From Mycobacterium sp. GA-2829 (lineage in GTDB: Bacteria > Actinomycetota > Actinomycetes > Mycobacteriales > Mycobacteriaceae), in the NCBI RefSeq assembly GCF_001499965.1, contig NZ_LQIT01000018.1, positions 29,716-93,715 of the forward strand: a DNA stretch of 64,000 nucleotides. The letters are read 5' to 3'. The stretch's first letter is position 1. The number at the start of each line of letters is the position of its first letter. A program made the position numbers and the translations under genes. This document shows, piece after piece, positions 1-8,485 of this stretch. The notes beneath the pieces were generated by a model. The model was given only the letters and a program-made list of their open reading frames with translations. It made no database searches and had not been told where the DNA came from.

Positions 1-2
1 CC

Positions 3-461
3 GACGTGAAGATGAACGAGATCGCCAAGGCGGCCGGAGTCGGCCAGGGCACGCTCTACCGTCACTTCCCCACCCGCGAGGCGCTGCTCGCCGAGGTGTA
101 CCGAGACGACGTCGAGGCGCTCGTCGCCGCTGCACCGCAACTGCTCGACAGCCACCCACCTCTCGAGGCGATGGCGCGCTGGTTCTCACGGGTGGCGGAG
201 TACGCGCGCGTCAAACGCGGGATCTTCGCCGCCGCGACCCAGTCCGTGCGCGACGAATTCGTCGGCCACAGCGCCCAACCCATCGACGCCGCCGTCACGG
301 CACTGCTGGAGGCGGGTAAGGCCGCCGGCGAGATCCGGCCGGAAGCCGAGGCACGCGACGTGGTCCTGCTCATCGGTTTCCTGACCCGCCTCGAGGACGA
401 GGAGTGGGACGTCCGGGCACATCGGATCCTCGGCATGGTCCTGGACGGCCTGCGTGCGTGA
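3..461 (+). CDS. TetR/AcrR-family repressor, 5' end cut by the window edge
   Basis: This is a TetR-family transcriptional repressor lacking its first codons. The reading frame enters the window inside the DNA-binding domain: NEIAKAAGVGQGTLYRHF is the helix-turn-helix of TetR_N, normally reached after about 25-35 residues. A GTG at position 6 could open a frame, but starting there would leave out the first HTH helices, so the true start lies upstream. The remaining roughly 120 residues are Ala/Leu/Glu-rich helices of the ligand-binding half. It ends 52 bp before the fused dehydrogenase, on the same strand, so it may regulate that gene. Ligand and operator are unknown. Confidence 0.85.
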   Translation, partial: DVKMNEIAKAAGVGQGTLYRHFPTREALLAEVYRDDVEALVAAAPQLLDSHPPLEAMARWFSRVAEYARVKRGIFAAATQSVRDEFVGHSAQPIDAAVTALLEAGKAAGEIRPEAEARDVVLLIGFLTRLEDEEWDVRAHRILGMVLDGLRA

Positions 462-513
462 TGAACGCGGCAGTGCACAATCTCCCCGACGAGGTGCACA
501 CCCTGGAGGCCCT

Positions 514-3369
514 GTGAACGACGGCGTTCTCACCGAGCTGGACGCGGCGGGTATCGCCGTGGACACCTCCTCTCGCCGCCGGGCCGAATACTCCTTCGAC
601 GCGTCGAACTACCGTGTCCCGCCCCTCGGGGTGGTTTTCCCCCGGTCGGCCGACGAGGTCGCACAGATCGTCCGGGCCTGCGCGCGGCACGAGATGCCGG
701 TGACGAGCCGCGGTGGCGGAACTTCGTTGGCGGGCAATTCGATCGGCCGAGGGCTGGTGCTGGACTTCTCCCGGCACATGGATGCGGTCGCCTCGGTCGA
801 CGAGTCGTCGCGCACCGCCTACGTGCAGCCGGGTATCGCGCTGACCGAATTGCAGAAGCACGTCGAAGCCGCGACGTCGGGTCGGCTGACGTTCGCCCCG
901 GATCCGTCGAGCAAGTCCCGCGCGACCGTGGGCGGCGCGATCGGCAACGACGCCTGCGGGAACCACTCGGTTCGATACGGCCGCACCTCCGACCACATCG
1001 TCGCCCTCGACGTGGTGACCGCCGAGGGCCACCGGCTGACCGCCACACACGACGGTCTGCGCGCCACCGACCCGACCGACGCGCAGGCGGCCGAAGCGGC
1101 GGCGCGCGTCACCGCCGAGCTCCGCGCGCTCGCCGACCAGCACCGCACCGAGTTCCGCCTCGAACTCGCCCGCTTCCCGCGCCAAGTCTCCGGCTACCAC
1201 CTCGCAAACTTGCTACCGGAGAACGGGTTTCACGTCGCTCGCGCGCTCGTGGGCAGCGAAGGCACCTGTGCGGTCATCGTCGGCGCCACCGTGGCGCTCG
1301 TCCCGGTCGCACCGTCGGCGATGTTGCTGTGTCTCGGATATGCGGATCTGGTCGACGCCGCACGGGACAACTCGCTGATCCTGCGATACTCCCCCGCCGC
1401 CATCGAAGGCATCGACTCGATCATCGTCGACACGATGCGCCATCTGCGCGGCGCCGATTCAGTGCAGGGCCTTCCCGCAGGCAACGCCTGGCTCTATGTC
1501 GACCTCGACGGCGAGGACCGCGCGGAGGTGGAGGCCCGCGGTGCGGCCATGGTCAACGATTTACATTCTGCGGGAAGGCTTGTCGAGGCACGGGTGGTGG
1601 CCGACCCCGCCGAGCGTGCCTCGCTGTGGCGGGTGCGCGAAGACGGTGCGGGACTGTCGGCGCGATTGGTCGACGGCGGTGAGTCGTGGACCGGTTGGGA
1701 GGATTCAGCCGTCGCGCCCGATCAGCTCGCCGACTATCTGGTCGCGATCAAGGCGCTGCTCGCCGAATGCGGGCTCACCGGCGTCATGTACGGACACTTC
1801 GGCGCCGGGTGCATGCACATCCGCATCGACTTCGATCAGCGGACCGAGGAAGGCCGCGGCGTCATGGCGCGGTTCATCCGCCGCGCCGCCGAATTGTGCG
1901 TCCGATTCGGCGGTTCCATGTCCGGCGAACACGGCGACGGCCGCGCGCGCTCAGAGCTCCTGCCGCTGATGTACAGCCCGGCCGTGATGACGGCGTTCGC
2001 CCGGTTCAAGCGGATCTGGGACCCCCGCGGCATCCTCAACCCCGGATCCATCGTCGACCCGGAACCCTTGCTGGACAACCTGTCCCTGGCGGGCGTCGAT
2101 TCGCGCGACTGGCCGACGTCGTTCGACCTCACCCCGCGCAATGACGTGCCGGTGGCACCGTTCGTGCACGCGGTGCAGGGCTGCATCGGGGTGGGCCGAT
2201 GCCGGGCCGCGAGCGGCGGTGTGATGTGTCCGAGTTTCCGCGCCACCGGCGACGAGAAGGACTCCACCCGCGGCCGGGCGCGCGCCCTTCAGGAGATGGT
2301 GCGCAACTCCCCGACGGTCGCCGAGGGTTGGCGTTCCCAGGACGTCAGAGAAGCGCTCGACCTGTGCCTGTCGTGCAAGGCGTGTGCCACCGACTGTCCC
2401 GTCGGCGTGGACATGGCCACCTACAAGTCCGAGTTCTTCGACCACTACTACGCCGGTCGCCGCAGGCCGATGTCGCACTACTCGCTCGGGTGGCTGCCCA
2501 CCTGGCTGGGATTGGCGACCAGAACGGCACCCGCGGTGAATCTGCTCACCCGGGGCGGGATGGCGCGGGTCGCGGCGAGGATGGGCGGTCTCACGCCGCA
2601 CCGCGCGATGCCGAAGTTCGCGTCCGCCAGGCAGATCCGTCGCGAGATCGAAAGCGCCGGCCGAGGCGGGGATGTCGTCCTGCTGGCCGACACCTTCACC
2701 CGGGGTTTCCGGCCCGAGGTGGTGGGGGCGGCGGCCCGGGTGCTCACCGACGCGGGTAAGTCCACGGAATGCCGGGCCGATGCCTGCTGCGGGCTGACGT
2801 GGATCTCGACCGGTCAACTGACGAAGGCCAAGAAGCGCCTCGCCAAGGCCGCCGAGACCCTCGACGACGGCACCGACCGGCCGATCGTCGTCCTCGAACC
2901 GAGTTGCGCTGCGGCGTTCCGGAAAGATCTGCCCGAACTGATTCACACCGACGCCGCTCGACGCGTCGCCCGACGCGTCCGCACCTTCGCGCAGATGGTC
3001 GCCGAGGCCGCCGAGAACGGCTGGCGGCCTGCGCATTCCGTTCCCAACGAGGTGACGGTCCAGACACACTGCCACGAGTACGCGACGTTCGGAGCGGCAA
3101 CCCAGCGCAAGGCCCTGGCGGCGCTCGGCGTGGAGACGGTCCGCGAGGCCACCGGATGCTGCGGTGTGGCAGGCAATTTCGGATTCGAGAAGGACCACTA
3201 CGAGGTGAGCATGAAGGTCGCCGAGCAGGCCCTCGCACCGGCACTGCGCGACACGTCGGCCGGTGCCGCCGTGCTCACCGACGGGTTCAGCTGCCACATG
3301 CAGGTGCGGCAACTCGATGCCGAGCGCACGTCACTGCACCTGGCGCAACTCCTCGACCCCCGCCGCTGA
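514..3369 (+). CDS. Fused FAD-linked oxidase / Fe-S / CCG-domain dehydrogenase (GlcD-GlcF or Dld type)
   Basis: A 951-residue fusion that probably oxidises a 2-hydroxy acid such as D-lactate or glycolate and passes electrons through Fe-S centres towards the membrane chain. The N-terminal half carries the FAD_binding_4 domain (SRGGGTSLAGNSIGRG, about residues 70-85) and an FAD-oxidase C-terminal domain. The second half has a Cys cluster near residue 560, a 4Fe-4S motif CLSCKACATDCP near 616, and two CCG motifs (ADACCG near 755, ATGCCG near 879) as in GlcF/GlpC/HdrB proteins. GTG 514 is preferred because CTGGAGG lies just upstream; an ATG at 454 overlaps the TetR gene. The last 39 bp overlap the convergent DUF4396 gene. 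The substrate is inferred from the family only. Confidence 0.88.
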   Translation: MNDGVLTELDAAGIAVDTSSRRRAEYSFDASNYRVPPLGVVFPRSADEVAQIVRACARHEMPVTSRGGGTSLAGNSIGRGLVLDFSRHMDAVASVDESSRTAYVQPGIALTELQKHVEAATSGRLTFAPDPSSKSRATVGGAIGNDACGNHSVRYGRTSDHIVALDVVTAEGHRLTATHDGLRATDPTDAQAAEAAARVTAELRALADQHRTEFRLELARFPRQVSGYHLANLLPENGFHVARALVGSEGTCAVIVGATVALVPVAPSAMLLCLGYADLVDAARDNSLILRYSPAAIEGIDSIIVDTMRHLRGADSVQGLPAGNAWLYVDLDGEDRAEVEARGAAMVNDLHSAGRLVEARVVADPAERASLWRVREDGAGLSARLVDGGESWTGWEDSAVAPDQLADYLVAIKALLAECGLTGVMYGHFGAGCMHIRIDFDQRTEEGRGVMARFIRRAAELCVRFGGSMSGEHGDGRARSELLPLMYSPAVMTAFARFKRIWDPRGILNPGSIVDPEPLLDNLSLAGVDSRDWPTSFDLTPRNDVPVAPFVHAVQGCIGVGRCRAASGGVMCPSFRATGDEKDSTRGRARALQEMVRNSPTVAEGWRSQDVREALDLCLSCKACATDCPVGVDMATYKSEFFDHYYAGRRRPMSHYSLGWLPTWLGLATRTAPAVNLLTRGGMARVAARMGGLTPHRAMPKFASARQIRREIESAGRGGDVVLLADTFTRGFRPEVVGAAARVLTDAGKSTECRADACCGLTWISTGQLTKAKKRLAKAAETLDDGTDRPIVVLEPSCAAAFRKDLPELIHTDAARRVARRVRTFAQMVAEAAENGWRPAHSVPNEVTVQTHCHEYATFGAATQRKALAALGVETVREATGCCGVAGNFGFEKDHYEVSMKVAEQALAPALRDTSAGAAVLTDGFSCHMQVRQLDAERTSLHLAQLLDPRR

Positions 3370-4008
3370 CGCGTGGGCGCTGCCCGCGCCCTCGAGTTCG
3401 GCGGCGATCGAGACCACCAGACCGCCGAGCATGAACGCCGCGATCGCCGCCGCCAGCGCCCCCGTACCGATCGACGGGATGAACCGCCTTGCGCCGGTTG
3501 CCGACTGGTGGCCGTGGTGGTACTCATGCGTCAGCGCGTGCCCCTTGCCTCGCTGCAGGAGGTACCGGTTGACCGGATACGCCACGACGTACGCCACGGC
3601 CAGCGCGATGATCATGCTCACCCAGAAGACGGCGTTGACCAGTCCGGCGTCCATGGCGCCGGGGATCACCGCCATGACGAGGTTGTCGACGATCTCCATG
3701 GTCAGGATCGACAGGGTGTCGGCCGCGAGCACGACGCTGAGCGCGGCGCCAAGCGCGAGACCGGCTTTCAGCAGTGGCAGCGTCGAGAGCGTGTAGCCGA
3801 AGACGAAGGCCAGCGCGATCGCCAGCGCGATGGTCGCCAGGGTGCCCAGTCCCAGCGCGGTGCCGATGACCAGGCCCGCGATCTCTCCGATCGCGCATCC
3901 GGTGAGACAGTGCAGCGTCGCGCTGGCTGCCATGGCGTTGACGTTCATCTGCTCGTGGTGATGCTCGTGATGGTGGTGCGCGGTCGCGTCGTGCGTCTGC
4001 TCGGACAC
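3331..4008 (-). CDS. DUF4396 membrane protein with His-rich N-terminus
   Basis: A 225-residue polytopic membrane protein of the DUF4396 family. The first 20 residues include the His-rich run HHHHEHHHEQ, suggesting a metal-binding cytosolic tail. About five hydrophobic segments follow (roughly residues 28-50, 55-78, 80-100, 120-145 and 182-205), with a second His patch HEYHHGHQ near 165. Its start lies 16 bp from a CsoR-family-type palindrome at 4025-4043, so copper, nickel or sulfur-stress control is likely. Known for the family: sequence conservation only, no assigned reaction. Inferred: a role in metal handling. No CsoR gene is visible nearby. The 3' end overlaps the convergent dehydrogenase gene by 39 bp. 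Confidence 0.8.
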   Translation of the reverse strand: MSEQTHDATAHHHHEHHHEQMNVNAMAASATLHCLTGCAIGEIAGLVIGTALGLGTLATIALAIALAFVFGYTLSTLPLLKAGLALGAALSVVLAADTLSILTMEIVDNLVMAVIPGAMDAGLVNAVFWVSMIIALAVAYVVAYPVNRYLLQRGKGHALTHEYHHGHQSATGARRFIPSIGTGALAAAIAAFMLGGLVVSIAAELEGAGSAHASAAGVEELRQVQ

Positions 4009-4024
4009 ACCGTCCTCCTTCGTA

Positions 4025-4043
4025 GATACCCCCCGGGGGTATC
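4025..4043. promoter_or_regulatory. CsoR/RcnR-family operator
   Basis: A perfect 19-bp inverted repeat, GATACCCCC-C-GGGGGTATC, with 9-bp arms and one central base. TACCCC/GGGGTA tracts of this kind are the recognition signature of CsoR, RcnR, CstR and FrmR repressors. It lies directly upstream of the His-rich DUF4396 gene and is the only such site I noticed in the window. Confidence 0.75.
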
Positions 4044-4062
4044 CGTCACGGTACGCCCAGGG

Positions 4063-4818
4063 TCACGCGTGACGCAATACCAACATCTCGCCGGTCACCT
4101 CGCCCGCCGCGAGCAGATCACCGATCCGCCCGCTCTGGCGTTCGGCGAGCTGCCACGCCCGCGACTGCCCGTGGCGCTCGGCCAGCGCCTCAGTCACGGC
4201 GTCGACGCGGTCGGTCCATTCCCGCGGAATGGTCGGCAGGTCCGCGGTGCTCCGCCACTTTTGGATCTCCAGGCCGGCCTCGGCGATCAGTTCGATGAGG
4301 CGGCCGCGCGTCGGGAAGTGGTTACCCTGCGGTTGTTTGGTGAGCAGCATCTCGTCGGCCACGAACGCCAACAGCGCGATCCGCCCGGGCGAGCGGACGG
4401 TGCGTCGCATCTCGGTCAGCAGTTCCAGTTGGTGCGGCGTCGTGCAGAGCACCCCCAGCGACCATGCGGCGTCGACGCTGGCATCCGCCAATGGCAGCGC
4501 CGAACCCGCCGCCTGGATGACGGGGAAGCCGAACAGCGTGCGTGCCGCACGGCAGGCGCCCGCCTCGGGTTCGACGAGCAGTGGGCGCACGGAGACCGCC
4601 TCTGCGGCGTACGCGGCAGGCCCGCCGACTCCGGCACCGCAGTCCAACAGGAGATCGTCGGACGTGAGATCCAACTGTTCGATCAACCAGTCCAGAGCCG
4701 CCGGACTCCCACTCCCCCGGCACCCCGCCGGCACGAAGTACTCCGGACCGAGGTCGACCGCGACCTGCGCCGTCCACTCCGCCACGGTGTCGAACTCGGC
4801 GTCCATCGCCTCCGTCAT
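4063..4818 (-). CDS. Class I SAM-dependent methyltransferase
   Basis: A 251-residue methyltransferase. Motif I is LLLDCGAGVGGPAAYAAE (about residues 60-77), followed by an acidic residue in PLLVEPE, the usual SAM ribose ligand. The middle (WSLGVLCTTPHQLELLTEMR) matches Methyltransf_11/25-type folds. The start ATG 4818 overlaps the stop of the upstream MTHFR-C-domain gene in an ATGA junction, so the two are translationally coupled; ATG 4803 is an alternative. Neighbours suggest a one-carbon or methyl-transfer role, but the acceptor cannot be named. Confidence 0.82.
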   Translation of the reverse strand: MTEAMDAEFDTVAEWTAQVAVDLGPEYFVPAGCRGSGSPAALDWLIEQLDLTSDDLLLDCGAGVGGPAAYAAEAVSVRPLLVEPEAGACRAARTLFGFPVIQAAGSALPLADASVDAAWSLGVLCTTPHQLELLTEMRRTVRSPGRIALLAFVADEMLLTKQPQGNHFPTRGRLIELIAEAGLEIQKWRSTADLPTIPREWTDRVDAVTEALAERHGQSRAWQLAERQSGRIGDLLAAGEVTGEMLVLRHA

Positions 4819-5798
4819 GCCGCCTCCTGCGCTTTGATGAGCCGACCGACCTCGGCCTTGATCTCCGCTCCGGCTCTGGTGCCCGCCGAGGTGGCCGAGC
4901 CCGAGACGTTGACGCCCTCGACCCCCTCGATCGCCAGCAGGGCCGTCGCCTCCTCGACCGCCGCGGCGATCCCTGCCGCCACGGGATCCGTTGCCCCCAG
5001 GACTGTTTCGACCACCGCCTGATCCAGCTCGAGGCCGGGCAACCCCTGCAGGACAGCGGCGGAGACCACGTCGGTGAAGACCGCGACGGCGGCGACCACC
5101 GGGATCGTCAACCCGGCTGCGCGCGCCGCCGCCATGAAGTCGGCGACGGCCGCGGGGTACGGGACGTGGTTGAGCACCGCGAGACTCGCCCCGGCGCGCT
5201 GCTTCTCGACCAGGCGAGCCGGCCGCGCGTGCACCGGGGGCGCGGTGGGGGTTTCGGGCACCGCCGCGACCATCCCGACCGACGCGGCCAGTGACACCAG
5301 ACGCGGCCCATCGAGGTCGAAGGTCTGGGTGACGTCGGGACGCACGTCGTACCCGCGGCCGTCGCCGGTCACGCACAGCACGGTGCCCACACCGAGCGTG
5401 CGCAGCCCGCGCAACTCCTGTTCGAGGACCACGCGATTGCGGTCCCGGCACGACAGCGTGATCCACGGGGACACCCCCGACTCGAGCAGCAGGCGCCCCA
5501 TCAGCGTCGGCGGGAAGTCCGGTCGGTTCTGATGCTCACCCACCAGCACCGCATCGCACGAATCGGCCAGGGTCGCGGCGGTGGCGGCGACGTCGACCTC
5601 GTCGAACGGCGCGCAGCTGAAATCGGTCAACACCAGCGGCGCCTGCGCGGGGCGGGGCGCCGGTGCGACGCCGGACCACGGCACCACGTCCGGGAACGCG
5701 CAGGGACCTGAACGCATCTCGCACTGCCCGTCGGGGCGCACACCGCCGCACGGCCCGAACTGCATCCGCTTCGGACATCGCAGGTCCGTCGACGTCAT
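4815..5798 (-). CDS. Methylenetetrahydrofolate reductase C-terminal-domain protein
   Basis: A 327-residue protein beginning with a Cys-rich motif, CPKRMQFGPCGGVRPDGQCE, characteristic of the MTHFR_C (Zn-binding) domain of reductive acetyl-CoA-type MetF partners. A TIM-barrel-like region related to methylenetetrahydrofolate reductase follows (ITLSCRDRNRVVLEQELRG, VLCVTGDGRG). Folate or FAD chemistry is therefore likely, but this is not the housekeeping MetF. ATG 5798 is chosen because it immediately precedes the motif and has GGAGGG upstream; a longer frame opens at 5870. It is coupled by ATGA to the methyltransferase downstream. A consensus CRP site lies 76 bp upstream. Confidence 0.78.
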   Translation of the reverse strand: MTSTDLRCPKRMQFGPCGGVRPDGQCEMRSGPCAFPDVVPWSGVAPAPRPAQAPLVLTDFSCAPFDEVDVAATAATLADSCDAVLVGEHQNRPDFPPTLMGRLLLESGVSPWITLSCRDRNRVVLEQELRGLRTLGVGTVLCVTGDGRGYDVRPDVTQTFDLDGPRLVSLAASVGMVAAVPETPTAPPVHARPARLVEKQRAGASLAVLNHVPYPAAVADFMAAARAAGLTIPVVAAVAVFTDVVSAAVLQGLPGLELDQAVVETVLGATDPVAAGIAAAVEEATALLAIEGVEGVNVSGSATSAGTRAGAEIKAEVGRLIKAQEAA

Positions 5799-5873
5799 CC
5801 CCCGCGCCACCCTCCACACCGTCACCCGTTCGCAGCCATGTACCCGGGAAGGCGGATTTCCACGCCGCACGTC

Positions 5874-5889
5874 TGTGATCTACATCACA
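5874..5889. promoter_or_regulatory. CRP-type operator
   Basis: TGTGATCTACATCACA matches the cAMP receptor protein consensus TGTGA-N6-TCACA exactly. Mycobacterial Crp (Rv3676) uses the same consensus. The site sits between the divergent MTHFR-C and FadE5-like genes and could act on either. Confidence 0.7.
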
Positions 5890-5914
5890 CATAAGCACCT
5901 GACCTCGCAGCCTT

Positions 5915-5939
5915 CGGTGACGTCACCGTAAGTTACGGT
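5915..5939. promoter_or_regulatory. Two overlapping palindromes upstream of the FadE5-like gene
   Basis: CGGTGACGTCACCG (5915-5928) is a perfect 14-bp palindrome. ACCGTAAGTTACGGT (5925-5939) is a perfect 15-bp inverted repeat with a one-base centre, and the two share four bases. Their size and position 60 bp before the acyl-CoA dehydrogenase start suit a TetR-type operator. The binding protein is unknown. Confidence 0.5.
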
Positions 5940-5998
5940 TGCGTACGTTTTGCCTGGTCGCGACACTTTTCCTTAGCTCCGCAGGATTGGGGAAGCCC

Positions 5999-7824
5999 AT
6001 GGGCCATTACATCGCGAACGTGCGCGACATCGCCTTCAACCTCTTCGAGGTCCTCGCCTCGGGGCCGTCCTCGACGCCGGGAACTACGGCGATCTGGACA
6101 CCGACACCGTCCACACGATGCTCGACGAGGTCGCCCGCCTGGCGGAGGGTCCGCTGGCCGAGTCCTTCGCCGACGCCGACCGCGATCCCCCGGTCCTCGA
6201 TCCGGCGACCCACACCGTCACGGCGACGCCATCGCTGCTCGCGTCGGTGCAGGCGGTCAAGGCCGCCGAATGGTGGCGGATCGGTCTACCGGAAGACATC
6301 GGCGGCGTCCCGGCGCCGGCCCCGCTGGTGTGGTCGATCCAGGAGATGCTCGTCTGCGCCAACCCGTCGGCGGCGTTCCTCTGGGCCCTCGGACCCGCCA
6401 TGGCGCGGGCGCTGGCATTGGAGGGCAACGATCAGCAGAAGAGTTGGGCCGCAGCCGGATTGGAACGAGGTTGGGCGGCCACCATGGTGCTGACCGAACC
6501 CGACGCCGGCTCCGACGTCGGCGCGGGACGCGCACGCGCGATCGAGCAACCCGACGGCACCTGGCACATCGAGGGCGTCAAGCGGTTCATCTCCGGCGGC
6601 GACATCGGCGACGTCGCCGAGAACATCTTCCACCTGGTCCTCGCCCGGCCGGTCGGCGCCGGCCCGGGCACCAAGGGACTCAGCCTGTTCTACGTGCCGA
6701 AGTACCTGTTCGATCCGGACACCCTCGCACTCGGACCGCGCAACGGGGTGTACGCGACGGGGCTCGAACACAAGATGGGCCTGAAGTCCTCACCCACCTG
6801 CGAGCTGACGTTCGGGGACCACGGTGTGCCCGCAGTCGGCTATCTCGTCGGCGACGTGCACAACGGCATCGCGCAGATGTTCACGGTCATCGAGCACGCC
6901 CGCATGACCATCGGGGTGAAGTCGGCGGGCACCCTGTCGACCGGTTACCTCAACGCGCTCGCCTACGCCAAGGTGCGGGTGCAGGGCGCGGACATGACGC
7001 AGATGACCGACAAGACGGCGCCGCGGGTCACGATCATCGGCCATCCGGACATTCGGCGCAGCCTGATGACGCAGAAGGCCTACGCCGAGGGGCTGCGGTC
7101 GTTGTACCTGTACGCCGCGGCCCACCAGGATGCCGATGTTGCCCAACACGTTTCGGGCGCGGATGCGCAGCTGGCCCACCGGGTCGCCGATCTGCTGCTG
7201 CCCATCGTCAAGGGCGCGGGCTCGGAGCGGGCGTACAGCGTGCTGACCGAATCGCTGCAGACCCTCGGCGGATCCGGCTATCTCCAGGACTATCCGATCG
7301 AGCAGTACATCCGCGACGCCAAGATCGACTCGCTCTACGAGGGCACCACCGCGATCCAGGCGCTGGATTTCTTCTTCCGCAAGGTCGTCCGCGACGGCGG
7401 CGCGGCGCTCACGCACGTGGCCGCCCAGATCACGCACACCGTCGACACCTCCGATGCCGCGCTGAAGAAGGTGGCCGAACGGGTGCGCACCGCGCTCGAG
7501 GACGTGCAGGCGATGACCGCCGCACTCACCGGGTATCTGCTGTCCGCCTCCGAGCAGCCGGCGCAGATCTACAAGGTGGGTCTGCAGTCGGTGCCGTATC
7601 TGCTCGCCGTGGGCGACCTGCTGATCGGCTGGCGACTATTGGTGTGCGCCAACGCCGCCCAGAGAGCGCTGGCCGAACATCGCCCGGACGAGCCGTTCTA
7701 CCGGGGCAAGATCGCCGCCGCGTCGTTCTTCGCCACCACCGTGCTCCCGCAGCTGACCGCGCTGCGCGGTGTCGTGGAATCCGTGGACCTGGGCGTGATG
7801 GAGATCCCCGAGACCGCGTTCTGA
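5999..7824 (+). pseudogene. FadE5-like acyl-CoA dehydrogenase with a one-base deletion near codon 20
   Basis: This gene encodes a large acyl-CoA dehydrogenase resembling M. tuberculosis FadE5 (Rv0244c), which oxidises acyl-CoA in beta-oxidation using FAD. ATG 5999 starts [19 protein letters not shown], the conserved N-terminus, but continuation of homology ([17 protein letters not shown]) lies in the next frame from 6058. Only two bases (6056-6057) remain for one codon, so one base is missing. With that base restored the protein would be about 608 residues, matching the family length. The remainder is intact: [15 protein letters not shown], the active-site region [17 protein letters not shown] and [19 protein letters not shown] are all present. 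ATG 6118 could give a protein lacking the first 40 residues. Either this is a real lesion or a sequencing error. Confidence 0.82.
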
Positions 7825-7828
7825 CGTC

Positions 7829-8392
7829 TCACCCGGGCGGGGCGGCATCCGAGAGGTAGTGCGCCAACACCGGCCGCAGCCAGGCGATGAGGTCCTCGTC
7901 GGCCATCTCGGCCAGCGCCGGGATGCCGAGGATGTTGCGTGCCACCGCGATCCCCAGCAGGTGGGAGCCGATCAGCGCGGCGCGTTCGGCGCTGCGGTCG
8001 GGCGTGACCGCCGACAGCGCCGGGGTGACCTTGTCGGTGAACACCGCGAGCAGGGCGTCGGCGGCGGCCCGGTTGGTGGTGGCCGCGCGCAGCAGCGGCA
8101 GGAACGGCCCGTGCGGACCCCACACCGAGACGAACAGCGGGATCAGCACGTCGGCAACCCGGTCGGGCGGGACCGCGGAGAGGTCCGGGAACGTGATGTC
8201 CAGTTGCGCCGCCTCGGCGAACAACTGGGCCTTGTTGCCGAAATAGTGCATGACCAGAGCCGGGTCCACGCCGGCGGCGCCCGCGATCGACCGGATGGTG
8301 GTGCGATCGAAGCCGCGCTCACCGAACTGGCTCCGCGCGGCGGTGAGGATCGTCGCGCGGGTGGCCTCCGCGTCGCGGGGTCGGGCAGTCAT
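7829..8392 (-). CDS. TetR-family repressor
   Basis: A 187-residue TetR repressor. The N-terminal HTH is TTIRSIAGAAGVDPALVMHYFGNK (about residues 31-54); the QFGERGFDRTT lead-in is typical of mycobacterial TetR proteins with a TetR_C AlkX-like domain. It is convergent with the acyl-CoA dehydrogenase (4 bp apart) and divergent from the 8486-10736 monooxygenase operon. Two copies of a TCAAC-N4-GTTGA site lie between the two starts, so autoregulation plus repression of the operon is likely. Confidence 0.88.
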   Translation of the reverse strand: MTARPRDAEATRATILTAARSQFGERGFDRTTIRSIAGAAGVDPALVMHYFGNKAQLFAEAAQLDITFPDLSAVPPDRVADVLIPLFVSVWGPHGPFLPLLRAATTNRAAADALLAVFTDKVTPALSAVTPDRSAERAALIGSHLLGIAVARNILGIPALAEMADEDLIAWLRPVLAHYLSDAAPPG

Positions 8393-8405
8393 CTCCGCAG
8401 CCTAT

Positions 8406-8466
8406 TCAACAACCGTTGACAACACCAGCGCGCAGGCCTAGCGTTCAGTTCAACAACTGTTGAACT
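8406..8466. promoter_or_regulatory. Paired TetR-type operators
   Basis: TCAACAACCGTTGA (8406-8419) and TCAACAACTGTTGA (8450-8463) are two near-identical inverted repeats in the divergent promoter region. The second extends to AGTTCAACAACTGTTGAACT (8447-8466, 9-bp arms). Their centres are 44 bp apart, about four helical turns. They are the probable binding sites of the TetR protein encoded at 7829-8392. Confidence 0.7.
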
Positions 8467-8485
8467 CCTCGAATCGAGACCGGCC

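Noticed and set aside
1951..3312. A 453-codon minus-strand frame under the fused dehydrogenase
   Set aside because: It opposes the conserved Fe-S and CCG segments and shows no family signature.
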